Source: DATJMJ01 sp035508795
GTDB taxonomy: Bacteria; Actinomycetota; Acidimicrobiia; Acidimicrobiales; Palsa-688
DNA length: 22,947 nt
Assembly: GCA_035508795.1 (NCBI GenBank)
Contig: DATJMJ010000247.1
Coordinates: forward strand, 1 to 22,947
Direction: 5' to 3'
A program made the position numbers and the translations under genes. The notes beneath the pieces are model-generated. The model saw only the letters and a list, made by a program, of their open reading frames with translations. It had not been told where the DNA came from and did no database searches. Below are positions 1 through 7,480 of this stretch, in pieces; within the stretch, counting starts at the first letter, position 1, and every line of letters starts with the position of its first letter.

Positions 1-740
1 ATTATCACGACGAGGATGATCGCCGGCCGGATGATCGGCAGCTTTATCCGCGTCACGATCCTGCTGAACTTTGCCCCGTCGACGATGGCGGACTCGACTA
101 CGTCCCGGGGCACGGACTTGAGGGCCGTGTAGAGCAGGATGATCGTGAAGCCCGTCCACTCCCAGATCGCTATGACGACGATCACTCCTAGCAGGTGCCC
201 CGGTCCGAAAAAGTTGGGGTCGGGCAGGCCGAGGTCGAGGAAGATACGCACGAAGACGCCCACATGGGTTTGCAGCATCGACCCCCACATCGCCGTGGCG
301 ACAACCCCAGGGACCGCGAAGGGGAGGAAGAAGAGCGCCCGGAAAACCCCGCCGAACCTGGCGACCCCCATGTCGAAGATGGTTGCGAAAAAGGTGGCAA
401 TGACGACCATGATCGGGACCTGGATGGCTGCAAAGAGGAAGGTCCTGCCCATGCCCGTCCAAAAGGCCCCGTCACCCAGCGCCTGGGTGTAGTTGGAAAA
501 GCCCGTGAAAACGGTCCCGCCGATCATCCGTGTGGTGAAAAAGCTCGTGTAGACGGAATAGACAAGTGGGACGACCAAGAACATCAAAAAGACCACAAAA
601 AACGGCATCACGAACCAGAGGCCGCGACGGTCGCGGCGGTGCTGGAACGCCCGCTGCCGCCTCCGGGCAACGTCTGCCGTCGCAACCGGGGGCGGTGCCA
701 TATTGCGGCCCTCGGCCCCGCTGACAACAACCTGCGTCAC
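1..740 (-). CDS. Sugar ABC transporter permease (MalF/UgpA type), 3' end outside window
   Basis: This is an inner-membrane subunit of a carbohydrate ABC importer; it forms the channel and contacts the ATPase. About 246 residues are visible and the reading frame is open to the left edge. A basic N-terminus is followed by a first membrane segment at about residues 41-65 (LWFVMPFFVVFLMFLVVPLV), and further hydrophobic segments follow. The binding-protein-dependent permease EAA loop is clear at residues 216-235: ESAIVDGA, then I232, L234 and P235. I chose the GTG at 740 because GGGAG lies 5 bases upstream; an ATG at 701 in the same frame, with GAGGG 7 bases upstream, is possible. The gene follows the solute-binding protein by 146 bp on the same strand, the usual order for a sugar importer. 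A second permease is expected beyond the edge. The substrate is inferred only from the neighbouring arabinofuranosidase. Confidence 0.9.
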   Translation of the reverse strand, partial: MTQVVVSGAEGRNMAPPPVATADVARRRQRAFQHRRDRRGLWFVMPFFVVFLMFLVVPLVYSVYTSFFTTRMIGGTVFTGFSNYTQALGDGAFWTGMGRTFLFAAIQVPIMVVIATFFATIFDMGVARFGGVFRALFFLPFAVPGVVATAMWGSMLQTHVGVFVRIFLDLGLPDPNFFGPGHLLGVIVVIAIWEWTGFTIILLYTALKSVPRDVVESAIVDGAKFSRIVTRIKLPIIRPAIILVVI

Positions 741-837
741 TTTTGCTCCCACAGTTGGAGGATGCACGGGCCGACTTGTCCGGGCCCGCTTCACAGGACA
801 TTACGCGTCTTTACCGCTCCTGCCCAGGCTTGGCCGA

Positions 838-868
838 CCGGGCAGGAGGCGGGTGGCCTCCTGCCCGG
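838..868 (-). repeat. Perfect 13-bp hairpin between binding protein and permease
   Basis: Arms 838-850 (CCGGGCAGGAGGC) and 856-868 (GCCTCCTGCCCGG) pair without mismatch around a 5-base loop. The hairpin lies 18 bp past the stop of the binding-protein gene on the minus strand. No T-run follows it, so it is not a classical intrinsic terminator. By analogy with the malE-malF intergenic region, an RNA-stabilising or partially terminating role would raise binding protein over permease. That role is inference. Confidence 0.6.
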
Positions 869-886
869 GCCGGTCACGGTCTGGTA

Positions 887-2290
887 CTAGGTGCTGACGC
901 TGAAGCCCTGGCTCTTTGCGTAGCTGACCATGGTGCTCTGGAGGAACTGGAAGTACTGCGGGATCGTCTGCTTGCCCGCGAAGAACTTCGATGCCCAGGC
1001 CGTCGTGCTGTTCAGGTAGTAGACCATGAACGGCGGCCAGGTGATGGGGGGGATCGCCGGCGCCGACTTGGCGGGGGCGGCGAAGAGCGACGACCCGCCC
1101 TTCAGCATCGGGATGGTCAGGCTCAGCAAGCCGGGAGCCGAAAGCTCAGGCTTGTAAGTCGGGAAGAGCAGCGACGGCGGGGTCACGGAGATCTTCCACG
1201 ACGCCTGCGAGGCGGTGAGCCACTCCGCAAAGGCGGCGGCCTGTGCGGGGTGCTTGCTCTCGCTGAAGACGGGGTAGGTCGAGCCGCCCCAGTTGCCCGA
1301 GGACGTGGCGCTCCCTGGGAGGGCCGCCTGCACCCAGTCACCTGACGACTTGCTGGTGACGTAGCTGGCGAAGTACGAGGGCCCCCAGGCCGAGGTCGGC
1401 CAGCTTAGGTAGGTGCCGTTGTTGAGGCCCTCGAAGAACGGGCTGCTGCTCGTGAACGGGTCGTTGGCGTGGTCGATGACGCCCTCGTTGACCAGGTTTT
1501 GCCAGTAACTGGCGAATGCCATTTGCTTCGGGCCTGTGAAGTCGATGGTCACCTTTGAGCCACCGTTCCACACGAAGGGCCAAGCCCCGGCCTGCTGCAT
1601 GAGGGCAAGCACCCACTGGCCGTCCCCGGCGGCAAAGTCGCCCAAGAACGACTTGGGATTTGCCTTGTGGACCGTGGCGGCGTCGGTCGCGAACTGCGCC
1701 CACGTTGTCGGCGGGGAAGCCACGCCGTCCTTTGTCAGCAAGGTCGCGTTGTAGAGGAGGCCCATCGAGCCACCGTCCATCGGCATGGCCCAGATGTGGC
1801 TCCCCTGGGTGACCTCGTCCCAAGCCCAGTTGACGAAGTCGGACTTGTACATCGCGGCGCCGTACTTGGAGAGGTCGTCCACGTAGTGAAGGGTCTCGAA
1901 CTCGGGCAGCACGTCGAACTCGATCTCCGCAACGTCCGGGGCCCCGGAATTGGCCTTCAGGGCGTTGAGGAGCGGGACGTACTCACCCGAACCACCGACT
2001 TTGGTCACGAAATCGACGCAGATGCTCGGGTGGGTCTGGTTGAACACGTCCACCATCCGGTACATCCCGGGCACCCATCCCCAGAAGGTGACGGGCGTGG
2101 CGCCGGCCTTGCAGTAAGAAGTGGTGTTAGTGCTGTAACCACCAGTGCTCGAAGCGGCTGACGCCGTCGGGGTGAGCACGGGTGTCAAGCTCACCAGAGA
2201 CGCCGCCGTAGCCAAAGCGGTTGCGCCGCAAAGCATTTTCTTGAACAACGCCCGACGGTGGCGGGGCGTCAATGTCTTGGTTTGTCTCAT
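887..2290 (-). CDS. Extracellular sugar ABC solute-binding protein (family 1)
   Basis: This 467-residue exported protein captures a sugar outside the membrane and delivers it to the permease encoded next. The N-terminus has a basic region (RHRRALFKK, residues 10-18), a hydrophobic stretch and an Ala-Ser-Ala cleavage site near residue 45. The RRxLFK sequence resembles a weak Tat motif. I see no lipobox cysteine, so membrane anchoring is not evident. The mature part has family 1 hallmarks: an opening VTFWGW strand, then PDVAEIEFDVLPEF, then WAMPMDGGSMGLLYN, the region that usually contacts ligand and hinge. The start is supported by AGGAG 10 bases upstream. It lies 205 bp downstream of the GH51 gene, and that gap carries several dyads, so it may have its own promoter. 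An arabino-oligosaccharide ligand is inferred from context only. Confidence 0.9.
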   Translation of the reverse strand: MRQTKTLTPRHRRALFKKMLCGATALATAASLVSLTPVLTPTASAASSTGGYSTNTTSYCKAGATPVTFWGWVPGMYRMVDVFNQTHPSICVDFVTKVGGSGEYVPLLNALKANSGAPDVAEIEFDVLPEFETLHYVDDLSKYGAAMYKSDFVNWAWDEVTQGSHIWAMPMDGGSMGLLYNATLLTKDGVASPPTTWAQFATDAATVHKANPKSFLGDFAAGDGQWVLALMQQAGAWPFVWNGGSKVTIDFTGPKQMAFASYWQNLVNEGVIDHANDPFTSSSPFFEGLNNGTYLSWPTSAWGPSYFASYVTSKSSGDWVQAALPGSATSSGNWGGSTYPVFSESKHPAQAAAFAEWLTASQASWKISVTPPSLLFPTYKPELSAPGLLSLTIPMLKGGSSLFAAPAKSAPAIPPITWPPFMVYYLNSTTAWASKFFAGKQTIPQYFQFLQSTMVSYAKSQGFSVST

Positions 2291-2380
2291 CCCAGAATAA
2301 CTCCTATCGTCTCATAACTCGTCGGGAAGATAGACATTCGCCCGCGCTCAAGCTTCGAAGGTCGCCTGGTACGAGCTACT

Positions 2381-2402
2381 GCAAATTGTCGCTCAGATTT
2401 GC
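2381..2402. promoter_or_regulatory. Candidate operator dyad upstream of the binding-protein gene
   Basis: GCAAAT and ATTTGC form perfect 6-bp arms with a 10-base spacer, about 90-110 bp upstream of the binding-protein ATG. The spacing suits a helix-turn-helix dimer. No regulator gene is in view, so the role is inferred. Confidence 0.3.
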
Positions 2403-2403
2403 C

Positions 2404-2422
2404 GGCCAACTTGGCGTTGGCC
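2404..2422. repeat. Short inverted repeat in the binding-protein upstream region
   Basis: GGCCAAC (2404-2410) and GTTGGCC (2416-2422) are perfect 7-bp arms around 5 bases, directly next to the dyad at 2381-2402. It could be a second operator or an RNA hairpin. Confidence 0.3.
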
Positions 2423-2433
2423 TACTTTCTGAG

Positions 2434-2470
2434 CCCGATCGTCGTTTTTGCCCTCCTTTCCTCGATCGGG
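2434..2470 (-). repeat. Inverted repeat downstream of the arabinofuranosidase gene
   Basis: CCCGATCG (2434-2441) and CGATCGGG (2463-2470) pair perfectly across 21 bases, starting 26 bp after the GH51 stop. No U-run follows on the minus strand, so a terminator role is weak. The loop contains a strong Shine-Dalgarno-like run (AAAGGAGG on the minus strand) with no start codon after it. Confidence 0.3.
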
Positions 2471-2495
2471 ATTTGGTCCTTTAGTAGAGGCTCGG

Positions 2496-4025
2496 TCAAT
2501 TCCCCATTTCCATGGCAGCTTCGACGACGCTGAAGCTCCGCGCCGGCAGGTCCAGCACGAGGCGCTCCCCTTTGGCCTCGTGCCAACTTTCGTCTGAACT
2601 GGCTTGAGCGAGGCCGGCAACGGGCGGCCCCGAAAGTGCGCCGGCGCGGTCCGTGAGCACGCGCACGCGTGCCTGGCCCGAGAAGGAAGCGTCTCGCAGG
2701 ACCAGCTCGGTGGAGGCGAGGTCAGCCAGCCCACGGTTGACAATTGTCACGCAGGCTCGCCCGCGGCTGGCGTCGCAGGTTGCAGAGACGTCGAGCGTAG
2801 AAAACGGGCCCAGGTCGGACAGCCGGTGCCGCCAGCGGTCGCTTGCCACGGGCGACGGTGCGGGCACGACAGGGGCTTTCGTGCTGACGTCGACCGCCTC
2901 GTCGAGGGCTGCTTGGGAGCTCAGCAGGAAGGGATAGTAGATCGGTTGCGTCCCGGCGCCTTCGGTGCTCGTGATTATCGGCGCGATGGCATTGACCATC
3001 TGTGCAAGGTTGGCCATCTTCACCCAGCCGCAGTGCCTCGTAAAGATATTGAGGTAAGTGGCCACGGCCAAGGCATCGTCGAAGTCGTAGTGCTCCTCCA
3101 GGGCCCCGTCGTCAGTGCGGTACCAGACGTTCCACTCGTCGTAGGCGATACGGGGAGGAACCTTGACGCCCTGGTTGTAAGCCGCTTGGGAGATCAAGGC
3201 GGATGTGGTCACGATGGCACGCTCGGTCTGGTGGGGGCTGAGCACATTTGTCCAGTAGTCGGTCGAACCGGTGTAGATGTGCACCGAATGCAGGTCGACG
3301 AGGCTGACGAGGCTCTCAATGACCTCGCGGTCCCAATCGCTCCACCCGTTCAGGCCGCAGCTCACAAGCTTGACATCGGGTACGGCGCGCCGGATCGCCC
3401 GGGCCCAGCGGACCGCCAGGGCGGAGTACTCGGCGGCAGAGAGCTGGCCCACTTGCCACTCGCCGTACATCTCGTTGCCTAGCCCCCAGTACGTAACGCC
3501 GTAAGGCTCCTCGTGGCCGTTGGCCCGCCGCTGGCCGGCCCAATAGCTCTTGGTCGCGGAATTGCAGTACTCGACCCAGTCGAGCGCCTCGGACAAGTTG
3601 CCCGTGCCCATGTTGAGGCAGATGTAGGGCGCCACCCCGAGCTCGGCACAGTAGGCGAGGAACTCGTCTGTGCCGAACTGGTTGGGCTCGACGCCGCCCC
3701 AGGCAAGCTCGGCTCGCGCCGGCCTGGACGACTTGGCGCCAACTCCGTCCTTCCAGTGGTAGTTGGAGGCGAAGTTGCCGCCCGGCCAGCGCAGCACAGA
3801 CAACTTGAGGGGCTTCAGCAGTTGGAGCACGTCGGTCCGGAAGCCCCGTTGGTCGCTGAGCGGCGAACCGGCTTCGTAGAGCCCGCCGTTGATGCAGCGG
3901 CCAAGGTGCTCGACGAACCCGCCAAAGACGTTGCGGTCGAGCCGGCCGAGCGGCCGCGATGGGTCAATATTTATACGCGCAGGTCCCTCCGACCCGGAGG
4001 GAGGCAGCACCCCGTCCTCAGCCAT
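2496..4025 (-). CDS. Alpha-L-arabinofuranosidase, glycoside hydrolase family 51
   Basis: This 509-residue retaining hydrolase removes terminal alpha-L-arabinofuranosyl groups from arabinan or arabinoxylan oligosaccharides. The (beta/alpha)8 domain begins with FGGFVEHLGRCINGGLYE (residues 34-51) and contains LRWPGGNFASNYHW (78-91). The acid/base glutamate is E185 in WGLGNEMYGEWQ, and the nucleophile is E297 in YDEWNVW, both standard for GH51. A beta-sandwich C-terminal domain follows, and the length is normal for the family. There is no signal peptide, so it should act in the cytoplasm on sugars brought in by the ABC importer encoded downstream. The ATG at 4025 has GAGAGGGG 4-5 bases upstream. 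A LacI-type palindrome lies 41-58 bp before the start. Confidence 0.95.
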   Translation of the reverse strand: MAEDGVLPPSGSEGPARINIDPSRPLGRLDRNVFGGFVEHLGRCINGGLYEAGSPLSDQRGFRTDVLQLLKPLKLSVLRWPGGNFASNYHWKDGVGAKSSRPARAELAWGGVEPNQFGTDEFLAYCAELGVAPYICLNMGTGNLSEALDWVEYCNSATKSYWAGQRRANGHEEPYGVTYWGLGNEMYGEWQVGQLSAAEYSALAVRWARAIRRAVPDVKLVSCGLNGWSDWDREVIESLVSLVDLHSVHIYTGSTDYWTNVLSPHQTERAIVTTSALISQAAYNQGVKVPPRIAYDEWNVWYRTDDGALEEHYDFDDALAVATYLNIFTRHCGWVKMANLAQMVNAIAPIITSTEGAGTQPIYYPFLLSSQAALDEAVDVSTKAPVVPAPSPVASDRWRHRLSDLGPFSTLDVSATCDASRGRACVTIVNRGLADLASTELVLRDASFSGQARVRVLTDRAGALSGPPVAGLAQASSDESWHEAKGERLVLDLPARSFSVVEAAMEMGN

Positions 4026-4065
4026 TCATCCCCTCTCTGCGAAGGCAAAGGATTTCCTCGAAGCT

Positions 4066-4083
4066 GATGAGAACGCTAACATC
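4066..4083. promoter_or_regulatory. Candidate LacI-family operator upstream of the arabinofuranosidase
   Basis: The 18-bp imperfect palindrome GATGAGAACGCTAACATC has a central CG and matches in 6 of 9 paired positions. On the gene strand one half reads TGTTAGCG, the form typical of LacI-family sugar-regulator half-sites. It sits between the propeller gene and the GH51 start codon. Regulator identity is unknown. Confidence 0.45.
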
Positions 4084-4142
4084 GGTGGTAGCGCGGTGCA
4101 AGGCAGGGCGGGGGTGGCGGCAGCAACGAGAATCCGCCAGCT

Positions 4143-5546
4143 TTAGCCGGCGGTCGCTTGCGACCAGGCGAACTGAGACGACCAGGCGACCTGGGCGTAA
4201 TAGTTCGGCCAGTCGCCAGGCTGGAAAAGAGGCGCTGCGACCAGCACCGGTTTTGCTTGCCCACCCGGGGAGGGAGCGGTCACGAGCCACAAGCCGTCGC
4301 CGGCGACGTACATGATGCTCTTGCCGTCGGCCGACCATACGGGCGCCGACGCCCCATTGGCGCCTTCGACTTCGGCCACTGTCCGGTTGGCTGTCTGCAT
4401 CACCCAAAGGGAGTGCTCCGCGTACCAAGCGGCGACCGTGCCCTGGGAGAAATTGACTGCCTCTCCTACCGGGGCCTCCACAAAAGCAAGCTCGCGCCCG
4501 TTGGGCGACCACGCCGGGTCGTAGGAGAGCATGCCCGGGGAAGCAGGCACCGGGGTGCAGGGCTCCTCGCCCGGCATGCAGACAGTGACCGATTTGGTCA
4601 GCCATTCGTAACGGTCCGGGCCATTGGTGAAGGCAAACTCGCCACCGGGCCCGATCGCCACGGCCTGGCCCACCGTCACGCCCAGGTTGAGCGGGCTGGC
4701 TCCCGGGGCCGTCAATTCGTAGAGGTTGACCCCGTCGGCGGCGAGGGAGGCCGACATGTCCGGGTCGACGGTGAAAAGGGCCCCCCTCGCCCCGGGGAGC
4801 ACGTAGGCGCGGTCGATGAAATTGCCCTCGGCCCCGGTCTGTTCGGAAAACGACACGGGAGCCTCGTACCAGGTCGTGTGCTGAGCACCCAGCCCGCTCG
4901 CCAGCAAGAGGCGCTCCACCCCGCTCCCGGGCTTCGTAAACGAAATAACGAGGCTGCTCGATATGAACGCGTAACCGTCGCCGTCCGGGGACCACGCGAC
5001 GAGGCCGGGAGGGACGGTGCCGGCTAAGCCGAGCCTGCCGCCGGCGCCAACTTGCCATACCGAGCGTCCCGCCAGGAGCTCGCCGTCCGGCAACCAGCCG
5101 CCCCAGCCGTTGGCGGCGATCTGGCGGGCGCCGCTCCCGTCAGCGCGCGCCAGCCAGACGCGACCGGCGCCTGTTGTGTAGACAAGCCATTTCCCGTTGG
5201 GAGAAAACTCGAGATGGCGCGGCAACTGCTGCGAGGTGGCGACCAATGTCAGCTTCCCGTTGGAGCCGTCGAGCACCCAAAGTGCGCCTTCGGAAATAAA
5301 AGCGAGGTCCCCGTGAGCGGCGAAACCAGCGGCGCTCACGTGCGGCGCCACGACGTCTGTCGCCCCGCCTGGGGCCCGTGCGCCCGCCGCGCCGGGGCCG
5401 AAAACCTGAGAAGAAAGCGCCGCAAGTAACAGGCAACAGGCGCAGGTCGAGGCGCAAAGGGCGCGCACCTTGCCTGCTCCTGTCCATCTTTGCGACCTCG
5501 GCCAGGACCGGGCCCGAACCGGCCGGCCACGCCGAGACAACGCCAT
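4143..5546 (-). CDS. Secreted or membrane-anchored TolB/WD40-like beta-propeller protein
   Basis: This is a 467-residue protein of unknown specific function. A basic N-terminus leads into a hydrophobic segment at about residues 28-49 containing several cysteines, which fits an export signal or anchor. The body carries repeats of the WD40-like/PD40 type seen in TolB propellers: EFSPNGKWLVYTT (about 113-125), AWSPDGDGYAFIS (184-196), AWSPNGRELAFVE (345-357) and VWSADGKSIMYVA (403-415). Such domains usually bind proteins or ligands outside the cytoplasm, with no catalytic residues to recognise. It lies 117 bp upstream of the arabinofuranosidase on the same strand and diverges from etfB. It could be the first gene of the sugar operon or an independent gene; the LacI-like site after it favours separate control. 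The exact start is uncertain, because the ATG at 5546 gives a long n-region. Confidence 0.75.
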   Translation of the reverse strand: MALSRRGRPVRARSWPRSQRWTGAGKVRALCASTCACCLLLAALSSQVFGPGAAGARAPGGATDVVAPHVSAAGFAAHGDLAFISEGALWVLDGSNGKLTLVATSQQLPRHLEFSPNGKWLVYTTGAGRVWLARADGSGARQIAANGWGGWLPDGELLAGRSVWQVGAGGRLGLAGTVPPGLVAWSPDGDGYAFISSSLVISFTKPGSGVERLLLASGLGAQHTTWYEAPVSFSEQTGAEGNFIDRAYVLPGARGALFTVDPDMSASLAADGVNLYELTAPGASPLNLGVTVGQAVAIGPGGEFAFTNGPDRYEWLTKSVTVCMPGEEPCTPVPASPGMLSYDPAWSPNGRELAFVEAPVGEAVNFSQGTVAAWYAEHSLWVMQTANRTVAEVEGANGASAPVWSADGKSIMYVAGDGLWLVTAPSPGGQAKPVLVAAPLFQPGDWPNYYAQVAWSSQFAWSQATAG

Positions 5547-5600
5547 GGATGGAGGGTAGTTCGCCCTGCTCGGGCATCAGCAATGGGGAGGCAGCCCGCC

Positions 5601-5621
5601 GGGTCACCGCTACGCTGACCC
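5601..5621 (+). promoter_or_regulatory. Candidate leaderless promoter and overlapping operator of etfB
   Basis: GGGTCA (5601-5606) and TGACCC (5616-5621) are perfect 6-bp arms with a 9-base spacer, ending one base before the etfB ATG. TACGCT at 5611-5616 fits the TANNNT form of an actinobacterial -10 box, 6 bases before the ATG. No Shine-Dalgarno sequence lies in range; the nearest GGGGAGG is about 30 bases away. No good -35 was seen. Confidence 0.4.
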
Positions 5622-5622
5622 G

Positions 5623-6405
5623 ATGAACGTCGCGGTCTGCGTAAAGGTGGTCCCGGCTCCCGACGCGCCGGCTCAGTTGAGCCCACAAACTCACAACCTC
5701 GAACGCGGCGACGACAGCGTCCTCGACGAGGCCGACAGTTTTGGCGTCGAGATCGCGCTCAGGTTGGCCGAACAGGCCGGGGGCGGTGAGGTCGTGCTGC
5801 TCTCCATGGCTCCCCACACCGCTACATCTGGCCTGCGGACCGCGCTCGCGATGGGCGCCGCACGCGCCCTGCTCGTTTCGGACGAACGCCTTGCCGGCAG
5901 CGACGCTCTCGGGACCGCCCGGGTACTGGCAGCACTTGCCCGTCGTGCCGGGGCAGATCTCCTGGTCGCCGCGACCGAGTCGAGCGACGGGTACACGGGT
6001 ACGGTCCCGGCCCAGGTCGCCGAGCTTCTCGGGCAACCGGCCGTCACGTACGCGAAGCACGCCGAGACGGACGGTTCGTCGCTCACCGTCCAGCGCCAGA
6101 CCGACAAGGGTTACGAGGAAGTCCTTTGCCCCTTGCCTGCGGTCCTCAGCGTGACCGCCGGCGTGGTCGACGTCCGCTACCCATCGCTGAAGGGCATCCT
6201 GAGCGCCAAGAACAAGCCGGTCGAGGTCCTTTCGTTGGCGGACATCGCCATCGACCCATCGCTCGTCGGCGCCGCCGGGGCACGCCAGGAGGTCATCTCC
6301 GTCGAGCCCGCCGAGCAGCGCAGGGGCGGCCAGGTGATGACCGACGAGGGCGGTGCCGAAAGCAAGGTCATCGAGGTGCTGACCGAGTGGGGAGTGCTGT
6401 CGTGA
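5623..6405 (+). CDS. etfB: Electron transfer flavoprotein, beta subunit
   Basis: This 260-residue AMP-binding subunit of the ETF heterodimer helps carry electrons from acyl-CoA dehydrogenases to a membrane oxidoreductase. Family features are the N-terminal VAVCVKVVPAPDAP strand and loop, ALAMGAARALLVSDE, GYTGTVPAQVAELLGQPAVTY, and the ETF-beta signature near VRYPSLKGILSAKNKPVEVL. The length is typical. It overlaps etfA by 4 bases (GTGA), so the subunits are probably translationally coupled. The ATG directly follows a -10-like box, so it may be translated from a leaderless transcript. Two dehydrogenases and an EtfD-like protein in the same cluster are its likely partners. The C-terminal 30 or so residues after VISVEPAEQ are variable and not diagnostic. 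Confidence 0.95.
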   Translation: MNVAVCVKVVPAPDAPAQLSPQTHNLERGDDSVLDEADSFGVEIALRLAEQAGGGEVVLLSMAPHTATSGLRTALAMGAARALLVSDERLAGSDALGTARVLAALARRAGADLLVAATESSDGYTGTVPAQVAELLGQPAVTYAKHAETDGSSLTVQRQTDKGYEEVLCPLPAVLSVTAGVVDVRYPSLKGILSAKNKPVEVLSLADIAIDPSLVGAAGARQEVISVEPAEQRRGGQVMTDEGGAESKVIEVLTEWGVLS

Positions 6406-7391
6406 CCACCCTGCTCGTAGTCGCCGAGCAGCACGACGGCGCGGTCACGGCGCACAGCCTCGAGCTGTGCTCGGGCGCGAGCTCGCTCGCCGCCAAAGTG
6501 ATGGCCGTCACATGGGGCAAGGGGTCGGAGCAAGCAGCGGCTGCCCTGGGAGAAATGGGGGCCCACAAAGTCGTTACGATCGGCGACCTTGGCGACCTGC
6601 TGGCGGCACCACGCGTCGCTTCGGTCCTGGCGCAACAGGTCGAGGAGAGCTCGCCTGAGGCCGTCTTCGCTCCCGCCACCTACGAGGGCAGGGACATCGC
6701 AGCAAGGCTGTCGGCGCGGGCCGCTCTACCCGTCATCGCGAACGCCGTCGCCATCGAAAGGGTCGGGGACGGCCTCGTAAGCACTCACCTCGTCTTTGGT
6801 GGCCGGGAGCTCGTGCGCGCTCGCTTCAGCGGGGCGCAGGCAGGGATCTTCATCGTGAAGGCAAAGTCGTTCCCGCTGGGCGCCGCTGGCGCCCCCGGCG
6901 CCACGACGTCGCCCGCCCGGGCGGCACCCGAGGTCGTAGGCGCGCAAGCGCCCGAGCTCGGCCAGGCCGAAGCTGCCAGGGTCGTTTCGCGCCACGTCGA
7001 GCGGCTCGAGGGGCCGAGCCTCGACGACGCCAAGGTCGTCGTAGCAGGGGGCCGCGGCCTCGGCGGCGCCGAGCACTACGCCCTCGTGGAGGAGCTCGCC
7101 CGGTTGCTCGGGGGTGCGCCCGCTGCCTCGCGTGCCATCGTCGACGCCGGTTGGGCGCCGTACGCCAACCAGGTCGGCCAGACGGGCCGCACGGTCAAAC
7201 CCGACGTGTACCTTGCCTTCGGGATCTCGGGCGCGACCCAGCACCTGGTCGGCATGAAGGACGCACGCCACATCGTCGCGGTCAACACCGACGCCGAGGC
7301 GCCCCTCATCCAGGTCGCCGACCTCGGGATAGTAGGTGACGTCCACCAGGTGCTCCCGAGGCTGATAGCCGCTCTCAAAGCGCGGCCCTGA
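6402..7391 (+). CDS. etfA: Electron transfer flavoprotein, alpha subunit
   Basis: This 329-residue FAD-binding subunit pairs with EtfB and shuttles electrons from acyl-CoA dehydrogenases. The C-terminal FAD domain is complete: VVVAGGRGLGG (212-222), then PYANQVGQTGRTVKPDVYLA (253-272), FGISGATQHLVGM (273-285) and NTDAEAPLIQVADLGIVGD (295-313). The open frame extends upstream to 6126, but that part is the wrong frame of etfB. The real start is the GTG at 6402, which overlaps the etfB stop and has GGGGAG 7 bases upstream. A short Ala/Pro-rich linker (about 159-185) separates the two domains. The gene is followed by 89 bp before icmF with no convincing terminator. Confidence 0.95.
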   Translation: MTTLLVVAEQHDGAVTAHSLELCSGASSLAAKVMAVTWGKGSEQAAAALGEMGAHKVVTIGDLGDLLAAPRVASVLAQQVEESSPEAVFAPATYEGRDIAARLSARAALPVIANAVAIERVGDGLVSTHLVFGGRELVRARFSGAQAGIFIVKAKSFPLGAAGAPGATTSPARAAPEVVGAQAPELGQAEAARVVSRHVERLEGPSLDDAKVVVAGGRGLGGAEHYALVEELARLLGGAPAASRAIVDAGWAPYANQVGQTGRTVKPDVYLAFGISGATQHLVGMKDARHIVAVNTDAEAPLIQVADLGIVGDVHQVLPRLIAALKARP

Positions 7392-7455
7392 GCCCTCGTC
7401 GCGCGGCGCCGCTCCCGTCGGGACGCGGGGGAAGAAGGCTGACCGAGCAGATTGT

Positions 7456-7480
7456 AGGAAATTGGACTATTGTATATCCT
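7456..7480 (+). promoter_or_regulatory. Candidate leaderless promoter and overlapping dyad of icmF
   Basis: AGGAAAT (7456-7462) and ATATCCT (7474-7480) form arms that pair in 6 of 7 positions with an 11-base spacer, ending at the base before the icmF ATG. TATTGT at 7468-7473 fits the TANNNT -10 pattern, 7 bases before the ATG, and no Shine-Dalgarno sequence is in range. The patch is AT-rich compared with its surroundings. A TetR-size operator controlling icmF is a reasonable inference. Confidence 0.4.

Noticed and set aside
2434..2470. Intrinsic terminator after the arabinofuranosidase
   Set aside because: The 8-bp stem has a 21-base loop and no T-run on the minus strand, so it is reported only as an inverted repeat.
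4158..5027. 289-residue plus-strand open frame
   Set aside because: Antisense to the propeller protein, which shows repeated SPNG/SPDG motifs and an export signal on the minus strand.
6126..6401. 92-residue extension upstream of EtfA
   Set aside because: It is the wrong frame of etfB; the GTG at 6402 with GGGGAG upstream fits the family N-terminus.
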